A DNA stretch of 64,000 nt from Alphaproteobacteria bacterium (GTDB lineage: Bacteria; Pseudomonadota; Alphaproteobacteria; Reyranellales; Reyranellaceae). Location: the NCBI GenBank assembly GCA_017308235.1, contig JAFKFL010000007.1, positions 409,033-473,032 on the forward strand, written 5' to 3'. The translations under genes were made by a program, and so were the position numbers. Of this stretch, positions 26,027 through 34,587 are shown in pieces. The notes under the pieces were generated by a model that saw only the letters and a list, made by a program, of their open reading frames with translations, was not told the DNA's origin and did no database searches. Each line of letters starts with the position of its first letter. Positions within the stretch are counted from its first letter, which is position 1.

Positions 26027-26863
26027 CTAAGCCCGGTAGAACGGCTTGTCGCCGCTGACGGTCACGCGATGGCCGTAACGGCGGTGGGGGAAGTAATCGA
26101 ACATCGCATGGTGCTGGGCGCTGCGATTGTCCCAGAAGGCAACCGAGCCAGGCTGCCACTTGAAGCGGCAATGGAACTCCGGCGTCTCGATGTGGCGATA
26201 GAGCATCTCGAGCAGCGCGTCGCTCTCGTGCTTCTTGAGCTGCGGAATGCCAAGCGTAAAGCCGCGATTGACGTTGAGGCCCTGCCTGCCGGTCACGGGA
26301 TGCGTGCGCACCACCGGGTGCTCGGCGTTGGGGAACTTGATCTCGTCGCGGTCGGTCGCCTTGACGCGGTAGTAATGCGCCTTGGAGCTGTCATGGAGCG
26401 CCGTGAGGCCCTGTAGGAGCTTTTTGATCGGCTCCGAAAGCGTCTCGTAGGCACGGTACATGTTGGCAAACAGCGTGTCGCCGCCGCCCTCGGGCGGCAC
26501 CTCGGTCATGTAGAGGATCGAGCCCATCGGCGGCTCTGCATCGCACGAGACGTCGGTGTGCCAGTTTTCGCCCGCCACGCGCGTGGAGTTCTCGTCGGCC
26601 TTGATCACCAGGATCTCGGGGTGCTCGGGAAAGGCGATCGGGGCATTGGGATGGACGTGCAGCGGGCCGAAGCGGCGGCCGAAGTCCTTGTGCTGGTCGA
26701 TGGACATCTTCTGGTCGCGGAAGAAGATCACCAGGTTCTCCATCAGCGCATCGTGCACTTCCTGGAACTGCTGGTTGCCCAGGGGCTTGGCGAGATCGAC
26801 CCCGAAGATCTCCGCACCGATGGTCGGCGTGAGCTTGCGCACCTCGATCGACTGATAGGCCAT
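26027..26863 (-). CDS. TauD/TfdA family Fe(II)/2-oxoglutarate dioxygenase
   Basis: This 278-residue enzyme contains the facial triad elements: H-T-D in ENWHTDVSCDAEPP and the distal histidine in RSAQHHAMFDYFPH, plus R-x-x-H-R-V near the C terminus (RRYGHRVTV) for 2-oxoglutarate. The N-terminal LTPTIGAEIFGVDLAKPL and PPEGGGDTLFANMYRAYETL are TauD/TfdA hallmarks. Substrates of the family include taurine, alkylsulfates and phenoxyacetates. The ATG at 26863 has a strong AGGAGGAG site. It is divergent from the IclR gene, with a palindrome in the intergenic region at 26938-26954, so IclR control is likely. Confidence 0.92.
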   Translation of the reverse strand: MAYQSIEVRKLTPTIGAEIFGVDLAKPLGNQQFQEVHDALMENLVIFFRDQKMSIDQHKDFGRRFGPLHVHPNAPIAFPEHPEILVIKADENSTRVAGENWHTDVSCDAEPPMGSILYMTEVPPEGGGDTLFANMYRAYETLSEPIKKLLQGLTALHDSSKAHYYRVKATDRDEIKFPNAEHPVVRTHPVTGRQGLNVNRGFTLGIPQLKKHESDALLEMLYRHIETPEFHCRFKWQPGSVAFWDNRSAQHHAMFDYFPHRRYGHRVTVSGDKPFYRA

Positions 26864-26937
26864 CGTCTCCTCCTGCGGTTCGTTGTCGAACGGCATCCTA
26901 GGCAACGCGGCACCAAAGACTTGGGCAAAGTGGCGAA

Positions 26938-26954
26938 AGTCCACTGTATGGACT
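26938..26954. promoter_or_regulatory. candidate IclR operator
   Basis: A perfect 6-base inverted repeat, AGTCCA-CTGTA-TGGACT, in the divergent promoter region between the dioxygenase and IclR genes. It lies 10 bases before the IclR start codon, where binding would repress the regulator's own gene, and about 75 bases before the dioxygenase start. Size and symmetry fit IclR-family sites; assignment is inferred from position. Confidence 0.55.
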
Positions 26955-26964
26955 ATAGTTCTCC

Positions 26965-27735
26965 ATGCCCTCTGTGACTGAATCTGTTCGTCGCAGTTTC
27001 GCCTTGATGGAGGCGCTGAGCCGTCGACGCAACTCCAGCGTTCGCGACTTGACCGGGGAGAGCGGCTTACCGCGTCCGACCGTTGTGCGGCTTTTGCAAA
27101 CGTTGATCGGGCTTGGCTATGTGGTGCGCGTTTCTCGCCAGGAGGGCTATCGCCTCACGGATCGGGTGCTGGGTTTGGCGGAATCGATCCGCTTCGTGGA
27201 CCACCTGGTCGATGCGGCCCTTCCACATATGAGCCGCTTCACGGCGGAGCATGGCTGGCCGCTCTATCTCGCCACGCTGAGCTATGGCGCCATTACCATC
27301 CGGCATTCGACGGCACCGGAAAGCCCCCGGGCTTTTGAAGGAGCAGAGTTGAACGCGAAGCGTCCCATCCTGATCAGTGCACTGGGGCGCGCTTGGCTCG
27401 CTTTCTGTTCGGAGGAGGAGCGTCGCAGTATCCTACGCGACATTGGCGGTCTGACGCGTCGCCAGGAGATCGCGCTCGACCAGCAGCTCGCCAGAGTGCG
27501 TCAGCAAGGGGTTGCCTTTACCCGGCTATCTCGGCCAACACGCCTGCACGGAATCGCAGTTCCTGTGATGCAAGGGGGAGCACAAGGTGACCGTGTGATC
27601 GCAAGCCTGACAATGCGCTTCCCGCACTCGGCAATGAGTGAGGCCGAGGTGGCGCAGCGTTTCGGGCGCCGATTACAGGCACTCGCGCGAACAATTGCGA
27701 ACGATACCGCGCGTCGACGAAATGCATCCGGATGA
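26965..27735 (+). CDS. IclR family transcriptional regulator
   Basis: This 256-residue protein has an N-terminal winged helix-turn-helix (SVRRSFALMEALSRRRN, SVRDLTGESGLPRPTVVRL and LGYVVRVSRQEGYRLTDRVL) and a C-terminal effector-binding domain with the typical TLSYGAITIRHSTAPES, LISALGRAWLAFCSEEER and GIAVPVMQGG. IclR proteins sense small aromatic or aliphatic acids. It is divergent from the TauD-like dioxygenase gene and upstream of a VOC protein gene, so it is the probable regulator of this local catabolic group. The palindrome at 26938-26954 overlaps its promoter region. Confidence 0.93.
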   Translation: MPSVTESVRRSFALMEALSRRRNSSVRDLTGESGLPRPTVVRLLQTLIGLGYVVRVSRQEGYRLTDRVLGLAESIRFVDHLVDAALPHMSRFTAEHGWPLYLATLSYGAITIRHSTAPESPRAFEGAELNAKRPILISALGRAWLAFCSEEERRSILRDIGGLTRRQEIALDQQLARVRQQGVAFTRLSRPTRLHGIAVPVMQGGAQGDRVIASLTMRFPHSAMSEAEVAQRFGRRLQALARTIANDTARRRNASG

Positions 27736-27920
27736 TGATCCGGTCGGTCCGACTGGGAGCCGGACCGTTCCCGGTCAGGTAGCCTATGGTCCTTTCGCCT
27801 TGGCGCGGCCCACGTTGCCTTGAGCGGCACCCCTCGAAAAATCAATCGTTCGGCCCTCCTCATTGGATTGCCGCGATCAGTCCCGCTCCCTACCATTCGT
27901 GCCGACAACGCGAGGACAAC

Positions 27921-28439
27921 ATGGCAAAACGACCGATGTATCTCCAACACGTCAACGTTTACGTCCGTAACGTCGAGCGTTCGAAGCAATGGTACGAGGA
28001 TCTGCTTGGCCTCCACGTCTACGAATACCGGCCGGGCCGGGCCGCCTTTCTGACAGCCGATGAGGAGCAGTCGCACGAGGTGGCGCTGATGCAATTGGGC
28101 GACGATGCCCCACTGCAGTCAAAGGGCCAGGTGGGCCTGAACCACATGGCCTGGCGCCTCGAAAGTCTCGACGACCTCAAGGAGTTCTATCGGAAGATCA
28201 AGGCCGCGGGACAACCGATAGATCACATCTCCGACCACGGCATCTCGCTCGGCATCTACCTGCGCGACCCCGACGGCAACGGCGTCGAAGTGTTCTACGA
28301 GATGCCGCGCGCCGAGTGGCCGGTCGATTACAACGTATTCACACGCGAGAAAACCGGGAGCGGCCGCTTCCCTGGCCCGTGGGATGCGGAGATCGGTCGC
28401 GACTCTTCTCCTGCTCGGGTGCAAACGGCCGCGGACTAG
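27921..28439 (+). CDS. VOC family protein, extradiol dioxygenase/glyoxalase-like
   Basis: This 172-residue protein carries the vicinal oxygen chelate fold: MYLQHVNVYVRNVERSKQWY for the first metal histidine, LGLHVYEYRPGRAAFLTADE, GLNHMAWRLESLDDLKEF for the second histidine and GISLGIYLRDPDGNGVEVFY with the metal glutamate. These residues (His, His, Glu) can bind Fe, Mn or Zn. Members are ring-cleaving dioxygenases, glyoxalases or isomerases. The ATG at 27921 follows CGAGGAC; an in-frame upstream ATG at 27786 adds 45 implausible residues. It lies downstream of the IclR gene on the same strand. Confidence 0.9.
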   Translation: MAKRPMYLQHVNVYVRNVERSKQWYEDLLGLHVYEYRPGRAAFLTADEEQSHEVALMQLGDDAPLQSKGQVGLNHMAWRLESLDDLKEFYRKIKAAGQPIDHISDHGISLGIYLRDPDGNGVEVFYEMPRAEWPVDYNVFTREKTGSGRFPGPWDAEIGRDSSPARVQTAAD

Positions 28440-28487
28440 AAAGGGAACTGCGGGAGCGGGTGCCGCTACCGTGGATGGGTATTCGCC

Positions 28488-28559
28488 GGAAAGACCGCGT
28501 TCGTGACCGGCGCGGCGTCGGGCATCGGTTTGGGGATCGCCAGCGCGCTCGCCCAGGCG
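28488..28559 (+). pseudogene. fragment of an SDR gene 5' region
   Basis: About 72 bases almost identical (three visible mismatches) to the 5' part of the SDR gene at 32237-33088 (its bases near 32252-32323). It encodes the cofactor loop GKTAFVTGAASGIGLGIA and then breaks off: the following sequence departs from the SDR gene at once. It has no usable start and is clearly a remnant. Confidence 0.75.
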
Positions 28560-28640
28560 AGCAGGCGGTCATGAGCATGAACGCCAGACCAATCAGCCTT
28601 GGCCTGCGCCTCGCCATCGGCCCGGCATAGCCTGAGCGAT

Positions 28641-28739
28641 CTGGCGCCCAATCGGCTGGACGAAGCCTAGCATCTGCTTAACGTGAGGCGGCAGGGTGTC
28701 CTAGGCGTTTCCGTGCCGGGCGCTGGGGCAGTGCAATGA
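28641..28739 (+). pseudogene. decayed copy of the 3' end of a TPR gene
   Basis: About 99 bases resemble the last ~99 bases of the TTC38-like gene (22363-22461), including the shared CAATCGGCTG, GAAGCC-AGCATCTGCT, GTTTCCGTG-like and CAGTGCAATGAG/CAGTGAG end. In-frame stops (TAG) interrupt it. It lies just 80 bases after the SDR fragment, so two unrelated gene pieces of this same neighbourhood sit side by side. Confidence 0.7.
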
Positions 28740-28879
28740 GCAGGCCCGTCGCAATCGGCGACCGATATCGGGGTGAAACAGCAGCCGCCATTCCGGACTG
28801 CGGTCTGCAGCCGACAGGAGTGTGTTGTCGCCAAACCCAAAAGATGATGGGGTGAAAAACGACAGACGGAGCGTCGAGC

Positions 28880-29926
28880 ATGGTTTCAGTGATCAGGCGC
28901 CGCGAGTTCGTGTGCGTGGCGGCGTCGGCGGCCGCTTTTGGAAGCAGGGCGGCGCAGGCAGAGGGCATGACCGCTTCGGGCGTCTATCCCGTGGCGGTGC
29001 CTACCTATGAGGTCATGTTCGTCGCCCAGGCGAAGGGCTTCTTCAAGGACGAAAGCTACGACTTTAAGTTGATCCAGGGCGGCAGCGGAGTGAAGACGCG
29101 AGAAATCCTGGCATCGCGCCAGGGCGACTTCGCGATCGCCGACATCCAGCACGTACTGCAGCTCAACAAGAATGGCCGGCCGACGCGTGCCCTGATGGCC
29201 CTCGATCAGCGCGCGCCCGGAGTGCGCTTCGCGATCCGCAAAGATCTATTCGACGACGGTGTCGACACGGTCGAGAAGTTCGCCGCCTGGAAGCGGCCCG
29301 ACGGCAAGCGGGCGATCCTCGGCGTTTCGTCGCTCGGCGGCACCTCGCATCTGTGGTCGCACTATTTCATGGAAAGCAAGGGCCTCGCCGACAAGGTGAC
29401 CTGGGTCGGCGTCGGCAACGTCGACACCATGCTGGGCTCGCTGAAGAGCAAGCAGATCGACTTGCTGTCGAGCGCCATCTCGGTCGTGAGCGAGGCCGAG
29501 AAAAACGGCTGGGGCAAGGTGATCTACTCGCCGAGCGACGAGAATACCTGGAACGCGGTGATTGGCGGGTCGGTGCCGGTCAATGCCAATTTCTGTCTCG
29601 CCGCCACCATCGAGAAAGAGCCGGGGAAGGTGCAGGCATTCACCAATGCCGCCTGGCGCGCCGTGCAGTGGATCAAGGCCAACAGCCCAGAGAACATCCT
29701 GGGCGCTATCGAGCCGTTCGTCGGCTCAACCTCGCGCACCGCCAACCTGCTGGAGATCGGCGAGCTCAAGGACGTCGCCGATTGGAACGGCCTGATCAAG
29801 CCTGAAGCTTGGGCGCGCGGCGAGAAGGTCTGGTACGGCGAACTGACCGGATTGAAGCCCATAAAGATGGAAGATGCCGTCGCCGACAAGTTCCTCAAGG
29901 CGGCGCATGCCAAGTACCCCGCCTGA
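28880..29926 (+). CDS. ABC transporter substrate-binding protein, NitT/TauT type
   Basis: This 348-residue protein has a twin-arginine-like N terminus (MVSVIRRREFVCVAASAAAF) and a cleavage site near AQA-EG, so it is exported to the periplasm, perhaps by Tat. The mature part follows the NMT1/THI5-like SsuA/TauA fold: TYEVMFVAQAKGFFKDE, GGSGVKTREILASRQGDFAI, ADIQHVLQLN, RAILGVSSLGGTSHLW, TMLGSLKSKQIDLLSS. It should bind an organic sulfonate, pyrimidine-like or nitrogenous compound. The ATPase gene overlaps its 3' end by 20 bases and the permease gene follows, so the whole importer is one operon. Confidence 0.93.
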   Translation: MVSVIRRREFVCVAASAAAFGSRAAQAEGMTASGVYPVAVPTYEVMFVAQAKGFFKDESYDFKLIQGGSGVKTREILASRQGDFAIADIQHVLQLNKNGRPTRALMALDQRAPGVRFAIRKDLFDDGVDTVEKFAAWKRPDGKRAILGVSSLGGTSHLWSHYFMESKGLADKVTWVGVGNVDTMLGSLKSKQIDLLSSAISVVSEAEKNGWGKVIYSPSDENTWNAVIGGSVPVNANFCLAATIEKEPGKVQAFTNAAWRAVQWIKANSPENILGAIEPFVGSTSRTANLLEIGELKDVADWNGLIKPEAWARGEKVWYGELTGLKPIKMEDAVADKFLKAAHAKYPA

Positions 29927-30719
29927 GGCGGTGCGCTGCCGAATCGAGATCGACCGGCTGCGCAAGAACTTCTCTGCTGACGGTCGCGAGGTGGTCGCGG
30001 TCGACGATGCGTCGTTCCGCATCAATGACGGCGAGTTCGTCGCCTTGCTCGGTCCCTCGGGCTGCGGCAAGAGCACCATCCTCAACATGGTGGCGACCTT
30101 GATCGCACCGAGCGGCGGCGCCATCAAGGTCGATGGCGCGCCGGCCGTCTTCGGTAAGCCGGTACGGCATGTCGGCTATGTTTTCCAGAAGGACACGCTG
30201 TTTCCGTGGCGCACCGTCGAGGACAATGTCGGCTATGCGCTGGAAATCGCAGGCGTCCCGGCCGGTGAGCGGCGGAGCCGAGTCGCCGAGGCGATCCGCC
30301 AGGCCGGCCTCGACGGCTTCGCGCACTTCTACCCGGCGTCGCTGTCGGGCGGCATGCGCCAGCGCGTGTCGCTGATGCGCACCCTGATCTCGCGACCCGA
30401 GATCCTGCTGATGGACGAGCCGTTCGGCGCGCTCGACACCCACACCAAGCTCGACATGCACTCAGTGCTGCTCAGCCTTTGGGAGCGCCAGCGCCAGACG
30501 GTACTGTTCGTCACCCACGACCTCGGCGAGGCACTCACGCTCGCCGACCGCATAATTCTCCTCTCGGCGCGGCCCGGCCGGGTGAAGCAGGATTTCAGGA
30601 TCGATTTTCCGCGGCCGCGCGATGCGGTGGCGCTGCGCGAGACGCGGCGATATGCCGAGCTCTTTTCGCATGTCTGGCATTCACTGGGTGAAGAGTTTGC
30701 GAAAGGTCACAGCGCGTGA
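29907..30719 (+). CDS. ABC transporter ATP-binding protein, NitT/TauT type
   Basis: This 270-residue ATPase has Walker A GPSGCGKST, the Q-loop VFQKDTLFPW, signature LSGGMRQRVS, Walker B ILLMDEPFGALD and the switch histidine in FVTHDLGEAL. The FPWRTVEDNV wording is typical of SsuB/TauB proteins. The ATG at 29907 overlaps the binding-protein gene by 20 bases; longer upstream starts are less likely. Its stop codon overlaps the permease start (GTGA). It drives import of the ligand bound by the upstream protein, probably a sulfonate or related compound. Confidence 0.95.
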   Translation: MPSTPPEAVRCRIEIDRLRKNFSADGREVVAVDDASFRINDGEFVALLGPSGCGKSTILNMVATLIAPSGGAIKVDGAPAVFGKPVRHVGYVFQKDTLFPWRTVEDNVGYALEIAGVPAGERRSRVAEAIRQAGLDGFAHFYPASLSGGMRQRVSLMRTLISRPEILLMDEPFGALDTHTKLDMHSVLLSLWERQRQTVLFVTHDLGEALTLADRIILLSARPGRVKQDFRIDFPRPRDAVALRETRRYAELFSHVWHSLGEEFAKGHSA

Positions 30720-31582
30720 GGCGGCTATCGACCCTGCTGTGGCAGGTCGCGATCGCCCTTGCGGCGCTGGCCATCTGGGAATGGGGCTGGACCTTCCACG
30801 ACAGGCTGCCATGGCTGGTGCCCGACCTGCTCGACCCCTACTTCATCTCCAGGCCGTCGGCGATCTTCCAGCAATTCCTCACGCTTGGTTGCCTGACGAC
30901 GAGTGATGGCAGCTGGACCTTCGCCCAGCCCGGCGGGTTCGCGCGCTGCATCGGCAAATCCGAGAACAACCTTTGGATCGCCACGTGGTTCACGCTCAAG
31001 AATACGTTGTGGGGTTTCCTCACGGGCGTGAGCTCGGGCTTCCTGCTAGGCTTGCTGCTCGGCCGCTCCGATCGACTGAGCGAGATCTTCTTTCCCTTCA
31101 TTACAGCCTTCAATTCGATCCCGCGCATTGCGCTGGCGCCGATAATCATCCTGGCATTCGGCATCGGCGACGCCTCGAAGATCGTGACCGCTTGGCTGGT
31201 CGTGGTGTTTCTGGTGTTCTTCAACACCTTCGAAGGCGCCCGTGCCGTCGACCGCGACCATATCAACGCCGCGCGCCTGCTGGGCGCCAGCGAATGGCAG
31301 GTGACGCGCACCGTGATCGTGCCCTCGACCATGGCTTGGTTGTTCGCCTCGCTTTCGCCCGCCATCTCGTTCTCGCTGATCGGCGTCATCGTCGGCGAGT
31401 TTATCGGCGCGGAGCACGGCATCGGTCGCATGATCATCGAGGCGGAAGCGCGCGGCGAGGCGGCCGGCATGATGGTCGCGGTATTCGTCCTTATGGTCGC
31501 AGGCGTCATCCTGTCGGCCTTGGTGCGCCGCCTGCAGGCCTACCTCCTGCGCTGGCGGCCAGCGCATCAACTCGGCGGCTGA
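30716..31582 (+). CDS. ABC transporter permease, NitT/TauT type
   Basis: This 288-residue inner-membrane protein has about six hydrophobic segments and the EAA loop NAARLLGASEWQVTRTVIVP that contacts the ATPase. The motif AFNSIPRIALAPIIILAFG matches SsuC/TauC permeases. A stretch between the first two segments (YFISRPSAIFQQFLTLGCL) is periplasmic and has a Cys pair with GGFARCIG. It starts with a GTG that overlaps the ATPase stop codon (4-base overlap), a sign of translational coupling. The operon binding protein-ATPase-permease is complete here. Confidence 0.94.
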   Translation: MRRLSTLLWQVAIALAALAIWEWGWTFHDRLPWLVPDLLDPYFISRPSAIFQQFLTLGCLTTSDGSWTFAQPGGFARCIGKSENNLWIATWFTLKNTLWGFLTGVSSGFLLGLLLGRSDRLSEIFFPFITAFNSIPRIALAPIIILAFGIGDASKIVTAWLVVVFLVFFNTFEGARAVDRDHINAARLLGASEWQVTRTVIVPSTMAWLFASLSPAISFSLIGVIVGEFIGAEHGIGRMIIEAEARGEAAGMMVAVFVLMVAGVILSALVRRLQAYLLRWRPAHQLGG

Positions 31583-31741
31583 GGCTCCGAAGCCCCCAGG
31601 CTTGATTGCTCTTTGACGAACTCCATTGGCGGGTGCCGCACGACGCCTACGCGCACTCGGAGGGCGGCTAGGCGGTGATCGCATGGACAGCCAACAACAT
31701 GACACCTAGGCTTCAGGGGCGATTGCAAAGGGGGCTTGGCC

Positions 31742-32029
31742 ATGCCTGCATTTTTTATCGTTCAGGCGACGATTAAGAACGAGCCCCAATTTCAGAAGTA
31801 TCGTGAGGTGGTCATTCCATTCATCGCGAAGTTTGGCGGTAAGACCGTCGCTAGAGGCGCGGCGGTCGAAGTGTTCGAAGGTGAACACGACAAGCGGCCT
31901 GTGCTTATGATCGAATTTCCCGACATGGATGCCATCCGCGCATTCTGGAATTCGCCAGGCTTTGTGCCGATCAAGAAGATGCGCGAGGGTGCCGCCACCG
32001 TGGATGTTTGGGCATTCCCCGGCGTTTGA
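31742..32029 (+). CDS. DUF1330 domain-containing protein
   Basis: This 95-residue protein is a ferredoxin-like alpha-beta fold of the DUF1330 family: AFFIVQATIKNEPQFQKYRE, IAKFGGKTVARG, VLMIEFPDMDAIRAFWNSP and FVPIKKMREGAATVDVW. Its relatives are small and uncharacterised, related to dimeric alpha-beta barrels (EthD, YCII). The ATG at 31742 follows AAGGGGG. It lies 160 bp after the ABC permease gene on the same strand and 207 bp before an SDR gene. A role in the same catabolic group is possible but not shown. Confidence 0.88.
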   Translation: MPAFFIVQATIKNEPQFQKYREVVIPFIAKFGGKTVARGAAVEVFEGEHDKRPVLMIEFPDMDAIRAFWNSPGFVPIKKMREGAATVDVWAFPGV

Positions 32030-32236
32030 ACGCGTCAAGCGTATCCTTGGATTGGCTGTGTCCTTGGCGCGGTCCGGTGACCAGTTGACGGTGGACAAAC
32101 GTCCGCACCATGAGGTCAGCGAATGATTGACCCTACGCCTGAATTTTGCCGTCAGGCAAGTTTGAAAATTGACGTAGACGCTCAATTCGTAAAACTGACT
32201 TAGGCAGGGTGATCGCAAAGGACGGGGAGAAGGCGC

Positions 32237-33088
32237 ATGAGGGAAATCGCTGGAAAGACCGCGTTCGTGACCGGCGCGGCGTCGGGCATCGGCCTGGGGA
32301 TCGCCACCGCGCTCGCCCAGGCGGGCGCCAAGGTCATGCTGTGCGACATCGAGGAGGCGGCCCTGTCGGCCGCGGTCGCGGAACTCAAGAAGACCAATGC
32401 CGATGTCGATAGCGTGCGGGCCGACGTCTCGCTCAAATCAGAGCTGCAGGCGGCAGCCGAGGCGACAACGGCGCGCTACGGCAACGTCCATATCCTGATC
32501 AACAATGCCGGCGTGGGCGGCGGCGGGCCGTACGGCATTTGGACCGACGCTGGATGGGACTGGACGGTCGGCGTCAACCTGATGGCGGTGGTCTGGGGGA
32601 TCGAAATCTTCGGTCCGCTGATCGAGAAGCACGGCGAGGGCGGGCACATCGTCTCGACCGCCTCGATCGCCGGGCTGATATCGGGCAGCAGCACGGCTTA
32701 CAACGTCTCCAAGTATGGCGTAGTCGCGCTGTCCGAGGGCCTGAGGAACGAGCTCGCGCCGCGCGGCATCGGCGTGTCTGTGCTCTGCCCCGGCTTTATC
32801 CGTACCGAGATCATGAACTCGCGACGCAACCTGCCCGATCGCTTCGCCGGCGCCTTCCGCGGCCCGCCGCCGACCACCGGGCCGCTGGCCAACGCGATCC
32901 GGATGATCGGTGAACGTGTGGCCCATGGCATCGATCCGGCCTATGTCGGCGAACTCGTGCGCGAGGGCATCGAGAACGATTGGTTCTACATCTTCACCGA
33001 CACCGAATTTGAGCCGATCGTCGAGATGCGCTTCGCCGCTATCAGGGAGGGCTTCAACCGCATCCGCGCGCGCATCCCAAAGCGTTGA
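32237..33088 (+). CDS. SDR family NAD(P)-dependent oxidoreductase
   Basis: This 283-residue protein is a classical SDR: cofactor loop FVTGAASGIGLGIATALAQ, DIEEAA after strand 2, RADVSLKSEL, the LINNAGVGGGGPYG motif, catalytic serine in VSTASIAGLISG and Y-x-x-x-K in AYNVSKYGVV, then SVLCPGFIRTEIM. It fits enzymes that reduce or oxidise secondary alcohols; the substrate is unknown. The first codons give REIAGKTAFVTG, and a nearly identical stretch is present as debris at 28488-28559, so this gene or a sister copy was involved in a past rearrangement. Confidence 0.93.
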   Translation: MREIAGKTAFVTGAASGIGLGIATALAQAGAKVMLCDIEEAALSAAVAELKKTNADVDSVRADVSLKSELQAAAEATTARYGNVHILINNAGVGGGGPYGIWTDAGWDWTVGVNLMAVVWGIEIFGPLIEKHGEGGHIVSTASIAGLISGSSTAYNVSKYGVVALSEGLRNELAPRGIGVSVLCPGFIRTEIMNSRRNLPDRFAGAFRGPPPTTGPLANAIRMIGERVAHGIDPAYVGELVREGIENDWFYIFTDTEFEPIVEMRFAAIREGFNRIRARIPKR

Positions 33089-33234
33089 GCACGCAGTCCT
33101 TGCCGTAGCGACAACCGGAGGAAGACCATTGAAAGTGCGCACGCAGGTGAATCGCATTCGGCTATTTGCCCTGCCGCCAATCGCGTTCGATCGGCGGCAG
33201 GCTTGGGTTCGTCGCTTTCTCAGTGCCCCTTGCG

Positions 33235-33783
33235 CTAGACGCCGCCGGCAAGCCGTTTGGCGTATTCGAGTTGAGCTTGCGACTTCGGCAGCATCTCTTG
33301 GGCATAACGGCGAAGGGGCCCACTGGCGTTGGGATTACCTCCATAAGCGCCAAATTGATTGACCGCCGCGTTTTGCACGCGGACCTGCGCATCGGCGTAG
33401 GCCTTGTCGAAAGCTGGACCCTGCAGTGAGCTCAGGCGTGACATCGAGTCGTCGGCAATCGATTTTACGTTCTCTTCGGGCGCGTAGGTGACGCCCGCTG
33501 AGTTCCGGTTTCTACTTAGCGATTGTGCGTTCGCCGTGTATTCGTCAATTGCGCGTGTGGCATATCCGCGGACAAGCTGGTTGGATGATTTGGTGAGCGC
33601 CAACCGGCCCGATTGAACCTGGAAGTCATTGACGGTTTGGGCAAAGCCGACGAACCGCGCGTCTGGCAGCGGGTTCGCGTACGCTGTTGGCGAAGCCGGT
33701 GGTGGCGGCGGTGTAGCTGCAGGTTGCTGACAGGCAGCCAGTAGAAACGCTGTGCCAACTGCGGCCACAAGGTTTCGCATCAT
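33235..33783 (-). CDS. DUF4142-like lipoprotein
   Basis: This 182-residue protein has a lipoprotein signal with lipobox FLLAAC near residue 18, then a Pro/Ala-rich linker (PAATPPPPPASPTAYANPLP). The rest is helical and resembles DUF4142: FVGFAQTVNDFQVQSGRLAL, TKSSNQLVRGYATRAIDEY, SMSRLSSLQGPAFDKAYADA and QNAAVNQFGAYG. The family is helical bundle, periplasmic and often stress-induced. The start at 33783 has GGAG 6 bases upstream. It borders a region rich in gene debris. The function is not known. Confidence 0.75.
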   Translation of the reverse strand: MMRNLVAAVGTAFLLAACQQPAATPPPPPASPTAYANPLPDARFVGFAQTVNDFQVQSGRLALTKSSNQLVRGYATRAIDEYTANAQSLSRNRNSAGVTYAPEENVKSIADDSMSRLSSLQGPAFDKAYADAQVRVQNAAVNQFGAYGGNPNASGPLRRYAQEMLPKSQAQLEYAKRLAGGV

Positions 33784-33923
33784 GCTCGTCTCCATCGATA
33801 GGTTGTACGAACGCTGGTGATACGCTCAACAGAAGAGGCGCTCCTCGCCCGCGCAACTAAACACTCGCGCAACTAAACAGAAGGGACGCCGCCCTCCACT
33901 GTAGGATGCAATGCTTCAGAACA

Positions 33924-34127
33924 CTACATGCGACTTGAGAGCGAGCAGGCCCTGTCGGTCCTCTCTATTTCAACGATCCTGATTGCAGCATCCGCTGGCT
34001 TCTGCAGCTCGAAGGCGTCAGCAATGCTTCTAAGCCAGAGGTCCACTTCATCCGGAGTCATCAGCATCACCGGCATGGCCTTCTCGTGGATCGGTTTTTA
34101 TGATGCCGTTTGGTTCGCGCTCGAGGC
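33924..34127 (-). pseudogene. C-terminal SRAP (YedK/HMCES-like) peptidase fragment
   Basis: Read on the minus strand, this region encodes REPNGIIK, then one extra A in an A-run shifts the frame, then KPIHEKAMPVMLMTPDEVD and WLRSIADAFELQKPADAA, IRIVEIER, ending at a TAG. That is the C terminus of SOS-response-associated peptidases, which normally read TTEPN...KPIH-x-x-MPV-x-x-x-x-E-x-V-x-x-W-L. There is no N-terminal catalytic part (M-C-G-R) nearby. It abuts the stop of the RidA-like gene directly. A second fragment of the same family is at 37207-37395. Confidence 0.7.
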
Positions 34128-34128
34128 A

Positions 34129-34527
34129 TCAGATTGCTGCAACGCAATCGACTTCGATATCGAAGGGACCTGGCCATGACGGCACATGCAGAAATATGCG
34201 GGCAGGCGCTTCGGTGGGAAAATAGCGCGAATAGATGTCGTTGAAGATGCCGAAATGGGACTCGTCAGGCGTGCAATAGACATTGCACTTCAAGACGCGG
34301 TCCAGTGACGAGCCTGCCGCCTCCAGGCAGCATTTCATCTGCTCTAGCACCAATTCCGACTGCCGCGCGAATGGGACGCGCTTGATCTCACCCGTCTGCG
34401 GATCGAATGGCGGCAAGCCCGATACGTATACTGTTTGGCCCGCAACCATCACTGGGTAGATCGGCCCCTTGCGGCGCCGTTCGAGATAGCTCGAAATCGG
34501 CTCGACGCGTATTGGCGTGCGTTTCAT
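34129..34527 (-). CDS. RidA family protein
   Basis: This 132-residue protein has the YjgF/YER057c/UK114 fold: GPIYPVMVAGQTVYVSGLPP, FDPQTGEIKRVPFARQSELV, LEQMKCCLEAAGSSLDRVLK, NVYCTPDESHFGIFNDIY and the C-terminal APARIFLHVPSWPGPFDIEV, where the arginine aligns with the catalytic Arg of RidA imine deaminases. It would hydrolyse reactive enamine or imine intermediates. The ATG at 34527 has GGAGG 7 bases before it. It is divergent from an ArsR-like regulator gene, with a perfect 18-base palindrome between them, so it is a good candidate target. Confidence 0.88.
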   Translation of the reverse strand: MKRTPIRVEPISSYLERRRKGPIYPVMVAGQTVYVSGLPPFDPQTGEIKRVPFARQSELVLEQMKCCLEAAGSSLDRVLKCNVYCTPDESHFGIFNDIYSRYFPTEAPARIFLHVPSWPGPFDIEVDCVAAI

Positions 34528-34587
34528 TGTGGCCTCCAAGTCACAGTGCATTGTTGCGGCAATGCTTGGAGTTGTCGCGATCGAACG

